A DNA stretch of 64,000 nt, taken from the NCBI RefSeq assembly GCF_016808095.1, contig NC_068976.1, forward strand, positions 13,859,001 to 13,923,000. The letters run 5' to 3'. Position 1 is the first letter of the stretch. Every line of letters starts with the position of its first letter. Origin of the DNA: Vigna angularis. Taxonomy: Eukaryota > Streptophyta > Magnoliopsida > Fabales > Fabaceae. Of this stretch, positions 1 through 13,300 are shown one piece after another. The notes under the pieces are model-generated. The model saw only the letters and a program-made list of their open reading frames with translations. It had not been told where the DNA came from and did no database searches. The translations under genes were made by a program, and so were the position numbers.

Positions 1-2878
1 TTTAAAATCGATTTTATAAAATTAAATTAGATTTCAATTTCATGCGATCAATTTTAGTGTTAACCGTATATTTTAATAATATTTGTTTTTGTTTGAGAAA
101 TTAAAACTAAAGAATGAAAAGAGGAGTAAGTATGTTTATGCAATTAGGATGGATAATTGATGGTAATATAAAAGTTATAAGAAATTCATTCATAATTTTT
201 ATTAATTCAATAATTGAATTATAAATATAAATTATCCAAATTGTTTGTGTTGATTCTATAAAAATTAAATGATATAGAAAACATATTATTATTTACAAAA
301 ACAAAAAGTATATTATCTTTATCTTAAAATATGTTAACGAGATATTAAATAGTTTAAAATTTTATACATAAATAATTTATACATTGTGAACTTCTATTCG
401 TGTAAAATATTTTAACACAAATATCTAATAATGTATTACTGTGCGCATTAAGTTTATTAATTTTACGGGTTATTGTTTTAAAATATTCATACAATAACCT
501 TAATGGTTTTTTATGTTAATTATTATATGAAAACTATATTGTGGGACGTTTTATAAAGTATAAACTGGTTTTTTCTTTTATTTACCGTTTTAAGAGTGAG
601 TTGGGCATGGTCTTTTTTTTTTTCTTTGTTTCTTTTGATAAATGTGGTTAAAAATAATCAAACTATTAGACATATCATATTCATATCATCAAAGGACATA
701 TTTATCATCTGAATCAATCATCAATTAATAATTATAAAATTAGCACAGATTTATTTGGTATAATTATTTTTTTAGTTTCTGAAAATTGAAATAAATCTTT
801 TTTGTTCCTCAAGTTAAAAAATGGTTCATTCTAATAATTCAAATTTAGTAAAAATGGATTTAGTTCCTAAACAATATTTTTTTTAAGATAGAGTTTAAAA
901 AAACTCATTTTAGTCACTCAAATTTAATATTTAGAGATTAAAAATATATTTTATCAATTTTAACAGACTAAAATATTCTTTTTAATTTGGAGGACCAAAC
1001 CCAAAATCACTCTAAATTTTGAATTCATTATTAATTTCAACGGACGTATAAATATATTAGAAGAAACAATTCATAGAATATACGGAATAGGAAAGAAAAA
1101 CATATTATTGTCGTTAGATTTACTTAGATCCTATCCATACCTTATTATTTTTTTCTTTTTTCCATCATCTTCTTTTCTCTTAGGTCAAAAATATAAATGT
1201 AGAATTGAGTCTAATATAACCTTTTGCTTATTTATTTGCGTCTCTCATTACTCTTCCAAATTGGATTTTTCACATCTAATATATAATTTTAATATTTTTG
1301 TCTGTTTAGAAATAATTTATCTCATATTCTAATCCTCTAATTTGTCTCATTCTAATTTATTTATCTAGTTTATATCATTTAATCAAAGTTATCCTTAATA
1401 ATATTCTTAACATGTATTAATATTTTGTATATATTTATTTTAGTGGGATGTTACAAACTCACATTTATCAAAATTTTGAAAAAAAAATGTTTACAAGCTT
1501 AAAAAACTTCAAATCTTACCAGGCAAATTATGTGAACTAAGAAAACATGTTATATCTTCGTTACTATATATTTGAGATTAAAGTCGTATTCATCTTTTAG
1601 GTTCAACCATTTTGTTACATTAATTATTGAATATTTTAGATGTATTTGGACTTATTCAATAAACGATCAAATTAATCTTTTTTTATCTATTTTCATGTAT
1701 TTTCTTAATGAAATCAAAACTCCATTTTAGAATATTTAGAAGTGATAATACTAAAAGAATAATTTTCTTCCTTATTAAGCTCACATGACATTTTTATATA
1801 TCAATCTACTTATTCTCACACCATAGCAAATAATATGACAAAGGAACAAAAAAATTTAGTTGAAACTATATATACATTAGTGCTTAATGTTAATGTACTT
1901 ATCCATTACTAAAGTGATATTATTCTTAATGCCTAATATTATTATATATAGAATGCCATCTTTGTTGGAAAGAATGGTTGACTTCAAGAGATAGTAAATT
2001 GAATTTCAAAAGTTTTTCACAATTAGACATTAAAACTAAAACCAAATATTCAAAATTTAAAAAATGTCAACAACATATTGTTCTTTACACTTCCATTTTA
2101 TCAAAACATAATTATAAACCAAACTTAAAGAGTGAATAGTAAAGAGAAGAAAAAAATAGTCAAAGATTTATATTATTTCACTCAAAAAAGAAAGTTACAT
2201 TTAATTGTTTAATCAACTTGATTAGACTCACTATTATCATTACAAGAAAATGAGAAGGAAAGAAAATCATGAAAAATATCATAAACCCCGCAAGACCTCC
2301 TATATTGTGAAAGATTCTTCATATGAACCATCTTGACAATCCTAATTAATAATTACAACCTAATATTGGAGGGGTGCATTAGAAAATTTATATTATCATC
2401 TTTTAGATTATTTTGCGAAGTTTGTGATGATTCAGTTGAAGGAAAAATTGTAAACCACAGTATGTCACCTATTTTTCTACTATTTTATCACACCAATAAG
2501 AAGGCAATTCTATTTGTATATTATCAAATCAAAACAATATCCATTGTCATCTCTACCAGTGCTTCTACAGTACTTATACTCAAGTCACTGCCTCTTATAT
2601 TCAAATCATTCAGTAAAACGTTTAAAAATACATTTCATTAGAAAAAAAAAGATTGCCAACAATAATCTTTTTATATTTACTAAAAAGAAACATACACAAC
2701 AAAATAATGAGTGGATATGTGTATAGTTCAATCATCGAGATCTTATTAGTTTTTGCATCACGCAACAGAGTCTGGACTTTAGAGCCCGAAGTATACATGT
2801 TAATCAGAACTTTTAAATAGCTATACTGTTGTGACAAGTGGGCAACAAAAAAGTTAGAAAGGAACACAAAAAAAGAAA
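1..2878. other. AT-rich intergenic region, no gene seen
   Basis: No reading frame here shows conserved protein features or plausible exon structure. The sequence is very AT-rich. Around 760-1020 it contains phrases of the 'ttagtccctaaa' kind common in legume non-coding repeats, but I could not define ends or a target duplication. The part just below 2879 should hold the 3' untranslated region of the minus-strand gene. Confidence 0.6.
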
Positions 2879-5289
2879 TCAAGCTCCATACTTGGGAGCT
2901 TTCCAAAGCTTAAAGGCTATCTCATGCAAGAACCTATCTGCCGGTATTGTAAGGTTTCCACCCCGCTGCATGGCAAGAAAAGAGAGAAATAGTGAAGCAA
3001 ACATTATTGAGTAACATGAATTACATGGTAGCTTAAACGAGTGACAAGCCTACGAAAATTGCATAATGGATAGAACTCAAACCATGATACTTCACAAAAA
3101 GTGTATTCCATAATGGTTAGAACTCAAACCATGATACTTCACAAAAAGTGTAAACACTTGCCGAATAAAAAAAAATTATGGTATACTAGAGGGAACACTC
3201 AAGTAAATACGAAAGTTTTAAAGATTGAAGTCTGTTAGGTTGTGTAGATAGGACAGGACATCTTTAAGATCAAGAAATAGATCACGAACAGGCAGAGCAA
3301 AAATAGAAACATTAATGGGAAAAATCATTCCTCAATTGTGAATAAAACATGAAGAAAAATCTTTAAGCGCACCTCCATAAAGTCTTCAAAAGAAAATCTC
3401 TCTGCATTATCCTTGCGAGTCACAGCATATTGCCATTGGGCAATTAACATGGGAGAAAATGACCTGTATCATTTCATATGAGATAATAATCAAACCAATC
3501 CAAAGAGAAAGCAAATATTCCTAATCTTCAATTACTATAACTTAGGTAGTATTTGGTTGACATGTGCATATCATAAGATGAGTTCTATTTATGTTTAGCA
3601 TATTTTGAAAATATAAAAGAACACAGTAAAGGTAAAAAATTTATCCATTTTGGTTCCACCTAAAAGCATAGAACCAAGGAAAAATGAAATATCTATTTCA
3701 TTCTGTCCATGTGCTAAACGTTGCTTTAATTACCTTACATCCTTTCGAGGAATCCCTCCTTTCATACCGTAACTTTGTAGAGGATAAAGCACGGAAAGAT
3801 GAGAGTTCTTCTCATCAACCCTCTTTGAAACAGGAAACTTAGAATCGTCACCCTCCAAGACACTGCCATAGCTCATGACAGCGGACAAATGCAGACGTGA
3901 ACCGATGTCAGATCCGGGCTGTGCTTGACTCATTATCCCTCCAACCAAAGCATCCAAATACCCCACATCAGCAGCAACCACTTCCTGTTCACCAGCTCCA
4001 ACGTGAAAGAAAACAAGATCATAATGGTCATTGTCCAGCACCTTCCCTTCTTCAAGGCCAAGCAACTTGAGCAGCTCAAGGGCCACAACCTCAGCAGAAC
4101 GACCTCCCAGTAACTCGTTCAGTTGGAGCACACTAAATCCAAGTTTGGCACTAAAAGACTTCAAGCTTGAATTGTTGGTCAAAATAGCAGCTTTCATTCC
4201 CATAAACCTGTATTTGGAAAAAGAAACCATTTATTTGATCTATTTAAAACAATCATTTGATTCTTAGAGATGACACATTTAAGAATCAGTCCCTCTGAAA
4301 AAACTGAAGTTTTAGTACCTGTAATACAAGTCCCTTATTTAGTATAAATGGTTCCTTGTTGTTCTTATGTTTCTTACGTCTTAGACCCTTAAAAACTAAA
4401 TTTTTAGTCCTTAACTTCTAAGGACAAAATTCTAACCCTTTTTTTTATATTTAAATGAGTGTCACCTATAGATCAAGACCCTGTTTGGATATCTTCTCAG
4501 TAAACACTTGCAAAAGAAGAAAATAAAAAAGGTAAAATAAGCTGAGTTTCTCATATAAGCTAAAACCATCTTATTAACTTCATCTTTTATAGAAACTATC
4601 TCATTTAACTTTTTTCAAAAACTCATTTTAACTTGCTCACGAACTAATTCTAACTTACCGGAAAAGCTTAATTCAAATACCTTGTTATTTTCTTCTTTTA
4701 AAAATCCATACATGACCCAAGCAATTATAAATACTATAGGGAAGTTTATCCACAGAACAAAAATGGATTAATTTAACATTTACAAACAAAAAATTGAAAA
4801 TAGAAAACAAATAAAGAAAATACCTGTCAGACAAGGTTTGTTTTGGTGGATCCTCATGGCTATCACCATCACTGATTTCCCCCTTCTAAAAAGGAATGAA
4901 AGAATATCACAACGATGAAAGAGAAAACCGAAACTTGAGCAAATGGGTCTCACCATATTAGAATAAGTATGACATGCATCCAGCAGCACTGCAAATTCTC
5001 TAACTGCCCTCTCATCCCCGCTTTCTGAAAACTACATATCCAAGTGAATTTGAATGTGGCAGGAGGAAAAAGGGGAGAAAAGAAATTGAAAAGTATGTTG
5101 GGCATTATAACAAACACATGGAGGGTGTGGATTGAGAATAAGGGAACCTGATGGTGGAGAATTCGGGAGACTCAAGAAACCGCAGGAAGATACAGAAGCG
5201 AGAGAGTGAAGGTGGGAGTGCGATGAATCAACGAAACGAGCAAATCCATCGCCGAATAAGACCAGCGATCGACTTGGCTTGTCTGCCAT
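2879..5289 (-). CDS. Conserved-looking plant protein of unknown function, 308 aa, 6 exons
   Basis: Coding exons on the minus strand are 5289-5148, 5024-4954, 4885-4824, 4207-3734, 3463-3373 and 2965-2879. They total 927 nt and join in frame, each with GT donor and AG acceptor. The start is the ATG at 5289, and the protein begins MADKPSRSLVLFGDG. The stop is at 2879-2881, after LWKAPKYGA. The large exon 4 encodes about half the protein, including a hydrophobic stretch DLVFFHVGAGE followed by an acidic, alanine-rich part. I see no signal peptide, membrane segment or named catalytic motif, so it is probably soluble. I do not recognise the family and assign no function. The third acceptor has an alternative 3 nt further in, which would drop one lysine. 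Intron 5 carries a tandem duplication at 3062-3151. Confidence 0.85.
3062..3151. repeat. Two-copy 45-bp tandem duplication in an intron
   Basis: Two adjacent copies (3062-3106 and 3107-3151) share the core tagaactcaaaccatgatac and the tail ttcacaaaaagtgta, with very few differences. They lie in intron 5 of the unknown minus-strand gene. The near identity suggests a recent duplication. Confidence 0.85.
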
Positions 5290-5349
5290 CGTTTCTCCTG
5301 CTTCTCAGTTCTTCACAATTTTTGGAATCAGATGCACAGAGAGAATAAA

Positions 5350-5848
5350 GTGAAATGAGGAATGAGTATTGCAAGGAGTGTCTCTATATTATTATATATT
5401 TATTTTTTATTATAAAAAAATAAGGCATAAAACTTTTATACGAAAATATTCACTACATTTTTTATATAAGGAGTATTGTGCAAGGGGTGTCTCTATATTA
5501 TTATATAAGGAGTGTCTCTAATTTTTTATTTATTTAATAATTTTATGGTAGTAAAATATTTTATATACTATGTTGTAGGAAATATGTTATAAATAATATT
5601 TTCATCTTAAGCTAACGTTTTATGACAATGATTATAAATCGCAAGTTTGGGTACACTTTTGACCACCCTAAGAAAATTCTAAAATTATGAAAAACCACAA
5701 CTAAGACAAGAATGAAGAAATGCTTAAACAAATCTTTCAAAATATACAAAACTCTAATGTCAAACTTGAAAAATGTCAATTTATTTGAGAGATTTTTTTT
5801 ATTATTAAATTGATACAATGAAATGGTATCATGAGTACCATGTTATCA
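5350..5848. other. Short AT-rich spacer with repeated 'ggagtgtctctatattatta' phrases
   Basis: Between the unknown gene and the copia element. The phrase aaggagtgtctctatatt occurs in slightly different forms near 5374, 5480 and 5507, showing local duplication. This is the likely promoter side of the minus-strand gene, but no defined promoter element stands out. Confidence 0.5.
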
Positions 5849-6167
5849 TGGTAAAAAAACCGAAGAGAAAAGAAAAGAAAAAGAGAAAGCCAAAAACTTT
5901 AATATTTGAAAAGAATTAAAAGTGTGCATGTATATCTAATTTTATGTGAACTTACATAGAATAGGAAGAAAAAACATAAATGGGAAAATGAGGGTAACAA
6001 TTATAAAAGTTTTGAGCAGTATGTAGTCAGGTTGTATTGCCAAGCTGTGTCGGGTTGTGCTGTCGAGCTGTGTCGGGTTGTGCTGTCGAGCTTTGTTGAG
6101 TTGTGCATCTAGCTTTGCGTAACTATTTGTTAGACTATGTTGATGATATGTGTTTCTGAGCTTATCA
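5849..6167 (-). repeat. 3' LTR of the minus-strand copia element
   Basis: Matches 9742-10023 over its length, sharing phrases such as atctaatttatgtgaactta and gtatgtagtc. It begins TGATAAGCTCAGAAA on the minus strand, directly after the polypurine tract. The lower boundary is approximate. Confidence 0.7.
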
Positions 6168-6181
6168 GCCTCCTCAAGTTG

Positions 6182-6284
<103 letters not shown>

Positions 6285-9200
6285 CATACCCAGTTTGAAA
6301 CGAAGACCGTGAAAAGTGGTATGGTGGAGAGGTTTTGTAAAGATGTTGGCAATTTGAAGGGTGGATGATATGAGAAGTAATTTGAGGAAGCCATTGATGA
6401 CTTTATCACGTACAATGAGACAATCTATCTTATTATGCTTAATGCGTTCGTGGAATACCAAGCTTGAGGCTATTTGAAGGTTGATTGATTGTCACACTAG
6501 AGAAGAGCAAGAGTTTGAAGAGAAACTAAAAAATCTTGAAGAAGAAAGACCAGTCATTGAAGCTCGTAGGTGGTGGTTGTGAGGGCTCGATATTTAGCCT
6601 TAGATGAACTTTGGGAAATAATTTGTTGCTTCTTTGATCTCTTGGAGATAAGAGAGTCACAAAAAAAAACTTGTAATAGATTTGCGAGTGTCGGGGCATG
6701 TTGCCCAGTCAAAATCACTGAAAGTTTTAAACTGAAGAACTGATTTACTGTGAAAGAAAATGTTAGAGCCAGGACAACTGTTTAGATAACGTAAAATTTG
6801 GTGTGCTGCTTGTTGATGAAAGGTGGTTGGATCTGAGATGAACTGGCTAAGATAGTGAATGATGAAGATGATGTCAGGACAAATAGTAGTGAGATAAATT
6901 AATTTCCCGATGAGTCGATGATATGGAATGGAGGCAGTATCATCAAAAGGTTGGTTAGTTGAAGACGATGATGGTTTTAGAACTATAGGAGTATTAATAA
7001 GAGAACTATCGAGCATGTCAGTGTCATGAAGCAAGTCTAGAACATACTTTCCTTGACTTAGGTGTATACCATTTAAGTTTCAAGCAACTTTGAGGCCGAG
7101 GAAGTACGTTAATTAAGTCGCCAAGATTCTTTATGCGAAAGGCGAAATATAGAAGAGTAATGATGCATTGAAGTTCCTTAATATTGTTGCTCGTAACAAT
7201 GATATTATCAACATAGATGAGAAATGTGGTAATTAGATGACCATCATGTTTTAGGAAAAGAGAATGATCAATAGAAGAACATTTATAATTATGAGAAAGC
7301 AAAAAGGTGTAGTTTGGTGTACCATTGAAGTCCTGCTTGTTTAAGGTCGTAGAGAGATCACTAACTTGAAAATTTGGTTAGGTGAAGTAGCACGCATGCC
7401 AGGAGGAAGTTTCATGTATATGTCATTGGCAAGATTGCCATGCAAGAAGGTGTTATTTACATCTAGTTGCTTAAGGAACCAATTTTGAGAGGTAATAAGA
7501 GCTAAAAGTAAACACATATTGGTGAGTTTAGTAACTTAGGCAAAGGTGTCATGAAATTTGATTCCTTCAAGTTGGTTGTAGCCTTTGGCTACGTGCCTTG
7601 CTTTGTATCGGTCAAGTGAACCATCAGCATGATAACTTTATAGATCCAACGACATCCTAGAACAACCTTGTTGTCTAAAAGAGTTGTTAAAATCCAAGTT
7701 TTGCTGGCATGTAAAGCATTAAGCTTGGCTTTCAAAGTAGCAACCTATTTAGGGTGTATAAATGCTTCAATATAGGTTTGTGGTTCCATGATAGAAGAAA
7801 TATTCATGATAGTATGTTTGAAGGGATCAAAAGATTATCATATGATATATAATTTGTTATTGGGTATCGAGAAATAACATTTGTGTGAAAATCATGAAAG
7901 TGTGTAGGTGTTTTAAATTGTCTAGTAAATCAACAAAAGGATTTGAATTGTTATCACTATAAATGTCAATAGGTGGGTTAATTGACAAATTATTAAAGGT
8001 AAGTTGTTCATGAGGACAAATAGCAGTAGTATTAGATGTGTCATGCAAAGGAGGGTTATCAGTGATGTTAGAAGGGTGAAAAATGTCATCATAATTATGG
8101 TTATAATGAGTTGGTACAGGAAGAGATAGAGAGTTATTGGTATCATGTTTTTATTTATATTGGAAATTATGTTCATGGAAAACTATTTTACAAGAAACAT
8201 CAATTTTACATGTTGTGAGGTTAAGAATTCAACACCATTATCAGTATGTATGATTTTGATACTAGAATCAAATTGATTTTCAACATTGTTAATTATGAGA
8301 TGTTTCTTAACTATGGCTTTGTTAGGCACAGGGATCATCCAAGTAAAATGAATGAAATCATCAATTATACTTGAGATATATTTTGAACCATTCAAAGAAG
8401 GAACACAATGTCTCATATGTCTATATGAAGCAATTCAAGAGGTTGTTTAGAATTAAATGTACTGAAAGAATATGGTAGTTTTTTTTTTGTTTTGCACGAT
8501 GGTAAGCATCACAAACATCAACATGATGAGTTGTAATGTACGAGTATTTAGATTGCAAAATGTGTAATCTAGTGCTAGAGGGATGTCCTAGGCCAAAATG
8601 TCATATGTTATTAATTTACAAGAATTATTGTTGCAAGTATTGACAAATATAATAAAACATGCAAAACAATATGTATAAGTCGCCTTGAGGTTTAATCAAA
8701 CCAATCCTCTCTTTGGTTTGAACATCTTGTATCAATAGGTGCAAATTTTATGTGAGGAAGAAGGTGTGTTGTTGCTTTTCAAATATTTGTTTTCTTGGTT
8801 AGAAAACTCATCCTTTTTAATGCATGTATTTTCAGAGTGACCAACATGATTGTAATAGGACAAGTAATGGTATTATTTGTATGAGTGGAAGAACTATTAT
8901 GCTAAATAATAGTCAAGATGTGTCCTGCCATGAGTTGACGTTCTTGTTGAAGAATAAGAGAAAAAAAATCTTTGAAATAGGTGGATAGGCTTTAGAAGAA
9001 GAACATGAGACTTAATATTTGAGAATTGATAATTCAATCCTTTTAATAATTGCATAACTCTATCTTCACATTTGCATTGTGTGACAATTGAGGAAGTATT
9101 ACATGTACATTTTTTGCATACACACGTAGGATCTAGGCAAAAATTGTTCATCTCATCTTATAAACCCTGTAAACGAGTGAAGTAATATGTAACCAAGAGA

Positions 9201-9741
9201 TCTCCTTAAGAAAGAGTGGTAGTCGCCATCTGAAGGTCTAAAATTCTTACAAGATCTCTCTATGAAAATTTGTTCTTGAGGTCATTCCATATATTGAGAG
9301 TTTGGTCCATCCATACAATGCTTTCACATATCAAAGGTGAGACAGAATGAATCAGCAAATCACCATGCTATTGCAGCAATACCAAGCAGGAAAAAGAACA
9401 TGTGTTTTGTCATGTTGGGATGTCATGTCAAGAATGAATTCAACCTTATTCTTTGCTGAGAGTGCGATGACTATGGAACAACTCCAAGAGTGGTAGTTAC
9501 TTGTATCAAGAACATGAGAAACAAGAGAAATAATTGGGTTTTCATTGGGATGTAAATGTAGGTAACTTGGTGCAATAGCTTTAGTTGCTTATGTTTGTTC
9601 CATAGCCATGATATTAAGACAAAGAAAGAAAAAGAACAATGATCAAGAAAAAGAAGACAAGAAGAAAAGAAACAAATAGAGCAAGCGTAACAAAGCTCTT
9701 CTATAAGAACTCTAAGTCCATTATGAAGTATCAGGCTACCA

Positions 9742-10023
9742 TGGTAAAACGAAAGGTGAAGAAGGAAAAAAAGAAACAAAGGGAGAAGAAAGAAAAAAAC
9801 TTGAATATTATTGAAAAAAACTAAAAGGGTATATTGTATACAGTATCTAATTCTATGTAAACTTATATAGAACAAGAAGAAAATATAGAAAACAAGGATA
9901 ACGACTATAAAAGCTCTGAGTGATATGTAGTCGAATTGTGTTGTCAAGTTTTGCCGAGTTGTATACCAAACTTTGTCAAGCTATACTGTTAAGTTGTACC
10001 GAGTTATATTTCTGAACTTATCA
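9742..10023 (-). repeat. 5' LTR of the minus-strand copia element
   Basis: The partner of the lower LTR. It begins TGATAAGTTCAGAAA on the minus strand at 10023. It is substantially diverged from the other LTR, so the insertion is old. No clean primer-binding site was found next to it. Confidence 0.7.
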
Positions 10024-10338
10024 TGATATGTCAGTCTCAATGTAAAATGAAGTCTAACACTAAAATAATTATTACAAGAAAATTTCTAAAATCTTTCATC
10101 ACACTTTTAAATAATTATAATATCTATTGTATCTTTTAAAAATCATATTATAGTGTGAACACATTACTTCACTAACTTATTCCCTATACATTATAATACA
10201 AAAACCACTTTCTAATACATAACTAATACATATAAATATCCACATACAGTTTCTATTGTAGAATTTATTTCTAATACACATTTATTAACACATTGATGCC
10301 AAGATAACAAAAGCATGGCCTTTAAATTTCTGCCTCCT

Positions 10339-13300
10339 TTATTTGAAAAGAAAACTTGGAAACACAATGGTGATATCCCTGACAAATAACAAAGTGACAT
10401 AGTTAGTTACACTTTCAAAAAACATCCAAAGAATTAGGTGAGAGTAATCACAAAAAAAGAAGGATCACAATGTTTTATAAATCATACTTCAAGTAAGGAA
10501 GTGTCATGTTCATCAAGAGGGATGGATTTTCACTCACAAAAGCTTTCCAATCTTCTTTACTGATTTTACCATCACTGTCCTTATCCACATCAGCAATTGT
10601 CTGAAAAAAAGAGAGTTGTGAATGTCCTATAATGAGCATGTTTCATATTGAAGCTACCTTTTCATGTTTGGTTAGAAAGTAATAACCTTGTCCACAATAG
10701 CATCAAGAAGATCATCAGGAAGATTCATGTCTGATTCAATCAAAATGGCTACAACCATTTGCTTCACCTAAAAACCAAGGAAACCATATAACCAAATAAC
10801 CAATCAATACGTAGTTCCTTGATTATATTTCATGTAGTTTTCAGTTATAGTTATAATAATAGTAGTATATGTTAATCTCACCTTGTATTTGTTAAAGACC
10901 TCCTATAAGATGTTACAATAGTTATTTCTAACCATAAATAATTAATAAAGTATATGGTTTTGGATTACACTTGTTTATAATAATTACCATTATAATATTT
11001 TTGAAAGTAATTAAGAGAGGTTAATATAGTTTATAAAGGGGTGATGTCAAAATAATAAAAGAATTTTTTTAAGTCTCCAAAATGGGTTTCAACCGACAAG
11101 ATTTAAATCGTGCTAAGTAGTAAAAATTTCAAAAAAATTTAAATGTGGGTCAAATTGAATCTTGATTTACTTAATTTGTAGGTTAAATAGTAAAAGGAGA
11201 CAATGTGACCTCTTTTGTGAAATTAACATTAACGTTGTTAGGAGGTAATCATGTATAAGTCCAAATTCTTTGTTCTCTTTTTAACTCCTTCTCTAGTGAC
11301 ACAATCTCACTAAAATCATCTCCTTTAGATCTAAGATCGACTATTTTATATCTAATATCTTTATTTTTGTCCACTACATCGTTGAAGATAGACACATGAA
11401 TCTAATTATGGCTTTTGAATTTATTCCCAAATTTTGTTAAGGATGAAAATGAAGAAAATGGGACCACATTGTCTATATTTAAATAATATAAGAACTCAAT
11501 TGAGTCCAAAAAAGAATATAGGAACAAAATTATTAACTAAATTTTTTATTAGACTAACACATGATCACATTAAGTTGATTTAACACATAATGAGACTTGA
11601 AAAAAAACAAATACTGAGACCAAAATGAATCAAAGCCCACAATATAGAGACCAAAATAGTAGTTAAACTTTTAATTTTTTTATTTACAAATTACGTAGGT
11701 TGACACTTTAATTTTTCAACCATTATCTTTATAATAATATTTGGTAAAATACGTGTACTGATATAATAAAATAAATCAAGTTAATACACTATGATTATAT
11801 TGTGATAAATATATAAAATAAATTAAATGAACAAAACATTTTCAAGTGAGTCAATTCATAACATATGATGGGTTAAATTGGATTACAAAATTTCTAACTC
11901 ACTAAAAAAATAAAACTGAATTCAACCTAACACCCTTAAAAAAATATGTGAATAATATAAAAAAAGAAAAAAAAAGACAGAAATATAATCTACTCTTAAT
12001 AAAAACAAATTTATCAAGGAAAATTATGTAGAAAATTCTTTTTTGTTCTAATTAAAGATCACCATATTAATTAAGGAAATGCATGAACAATAAAACTTAT
12101 ACCACAAAAGTACACTTACTTCCTCTCTTCCGATAAATCCAGTTTGGTTGAGGTCATAGAGCTTAAATGCAACTACAAGAAGTCATGAAGGGACAAAGAT
12201 TAGATGTGAAGAAAAATTTAATTTCATTTAATGAAAAAAATCTCTTCAGTTTGAACATACAATCAATCTTTTCACCTATGGGGGCATATGGATGGAAAAC
12301 ACTGAGAGCAAGGACAAATTCGTCAAACTCAATTACACCATTTCTTTTTTGGTCAAAAACATCAAAAACCTGAAAAATGAATTTTTATTCAAAATTATGT
12401 AATGTAATATTTCAGATTACATAATTTAAGATTTTAAATTGTACAATTTCATGGTTACAATAACTGGATTATGTTAATATTTTATTTTAGTATTAAGCAT
12501 GAGGTTTCGATAGTAATGTAAGTATTCTCTTATGTTTATTTTTGTTAAGAATTTAAGTATAAGATTAAACATATTTTTGTTAACACAGATATTGCTTACT
12601 CGATCAAGGAAAAAATATTTTCCATTTGGTGTGTGAAACAATGCCAATTGAAGCTCCTCCTACAATAGAAAAATCATACTAAGATCAATATTATTGCATC
12701 ATTGACCAAAATGAAATCCTCAACATAAATGTTTGGTAGATGATAGTTTATGCAATATCCTCCCTCCTATTTAATGATTTTTTGTAGAAATAAATTTATT
12801 ATAATTTTGGTTCCCATTGGGGAGGGGTACAATTACAATAATCTAAGGTTTTTCACATTATATTTTAGAATTTTATTATTTATCTTAAAAATCATTGGAA
12901 AAATACATTGATAAATTTTCCTCCATTCCATCTACAAAGTAATACCAAAAACACAAGAAGTCCATGCAAAATTGATGTTAAAAATAAATGAAATACAGTG
13001 TATCTCAAATAGAAACATTATTGAAAAAGAAGCAAAATATTAGAAAGAAGAAGCAAGAAAATAGAAAATGAAAGTTACCTTGTGAATAAAACCATCATCG
13101 ATTAGGGTGCTACTTAACCTTTTAAACAACACATGCAATGCCTCCACTTCCTTAATTGTGACTGCATTATCAACATTATTACGACAAGTATTTTATTTAA
13201 TTATTTCTTCAAAAATTAGCATATCTAAATTGATTTTAAATTAAAAAATTTAAAGTTATTTCACCTTTTTTTTCTGTTGGAAAACCTATCATGATGCATG

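Noticed and set aside
10475..10600. Taking the stop at 10475 as the end of CBL10
   Set aside because: A GTATGA donor at 10487 and a later exon (10378-10339) restore the family ending DITIVFPSF, and the 113-nt exon length fits the family pattern.
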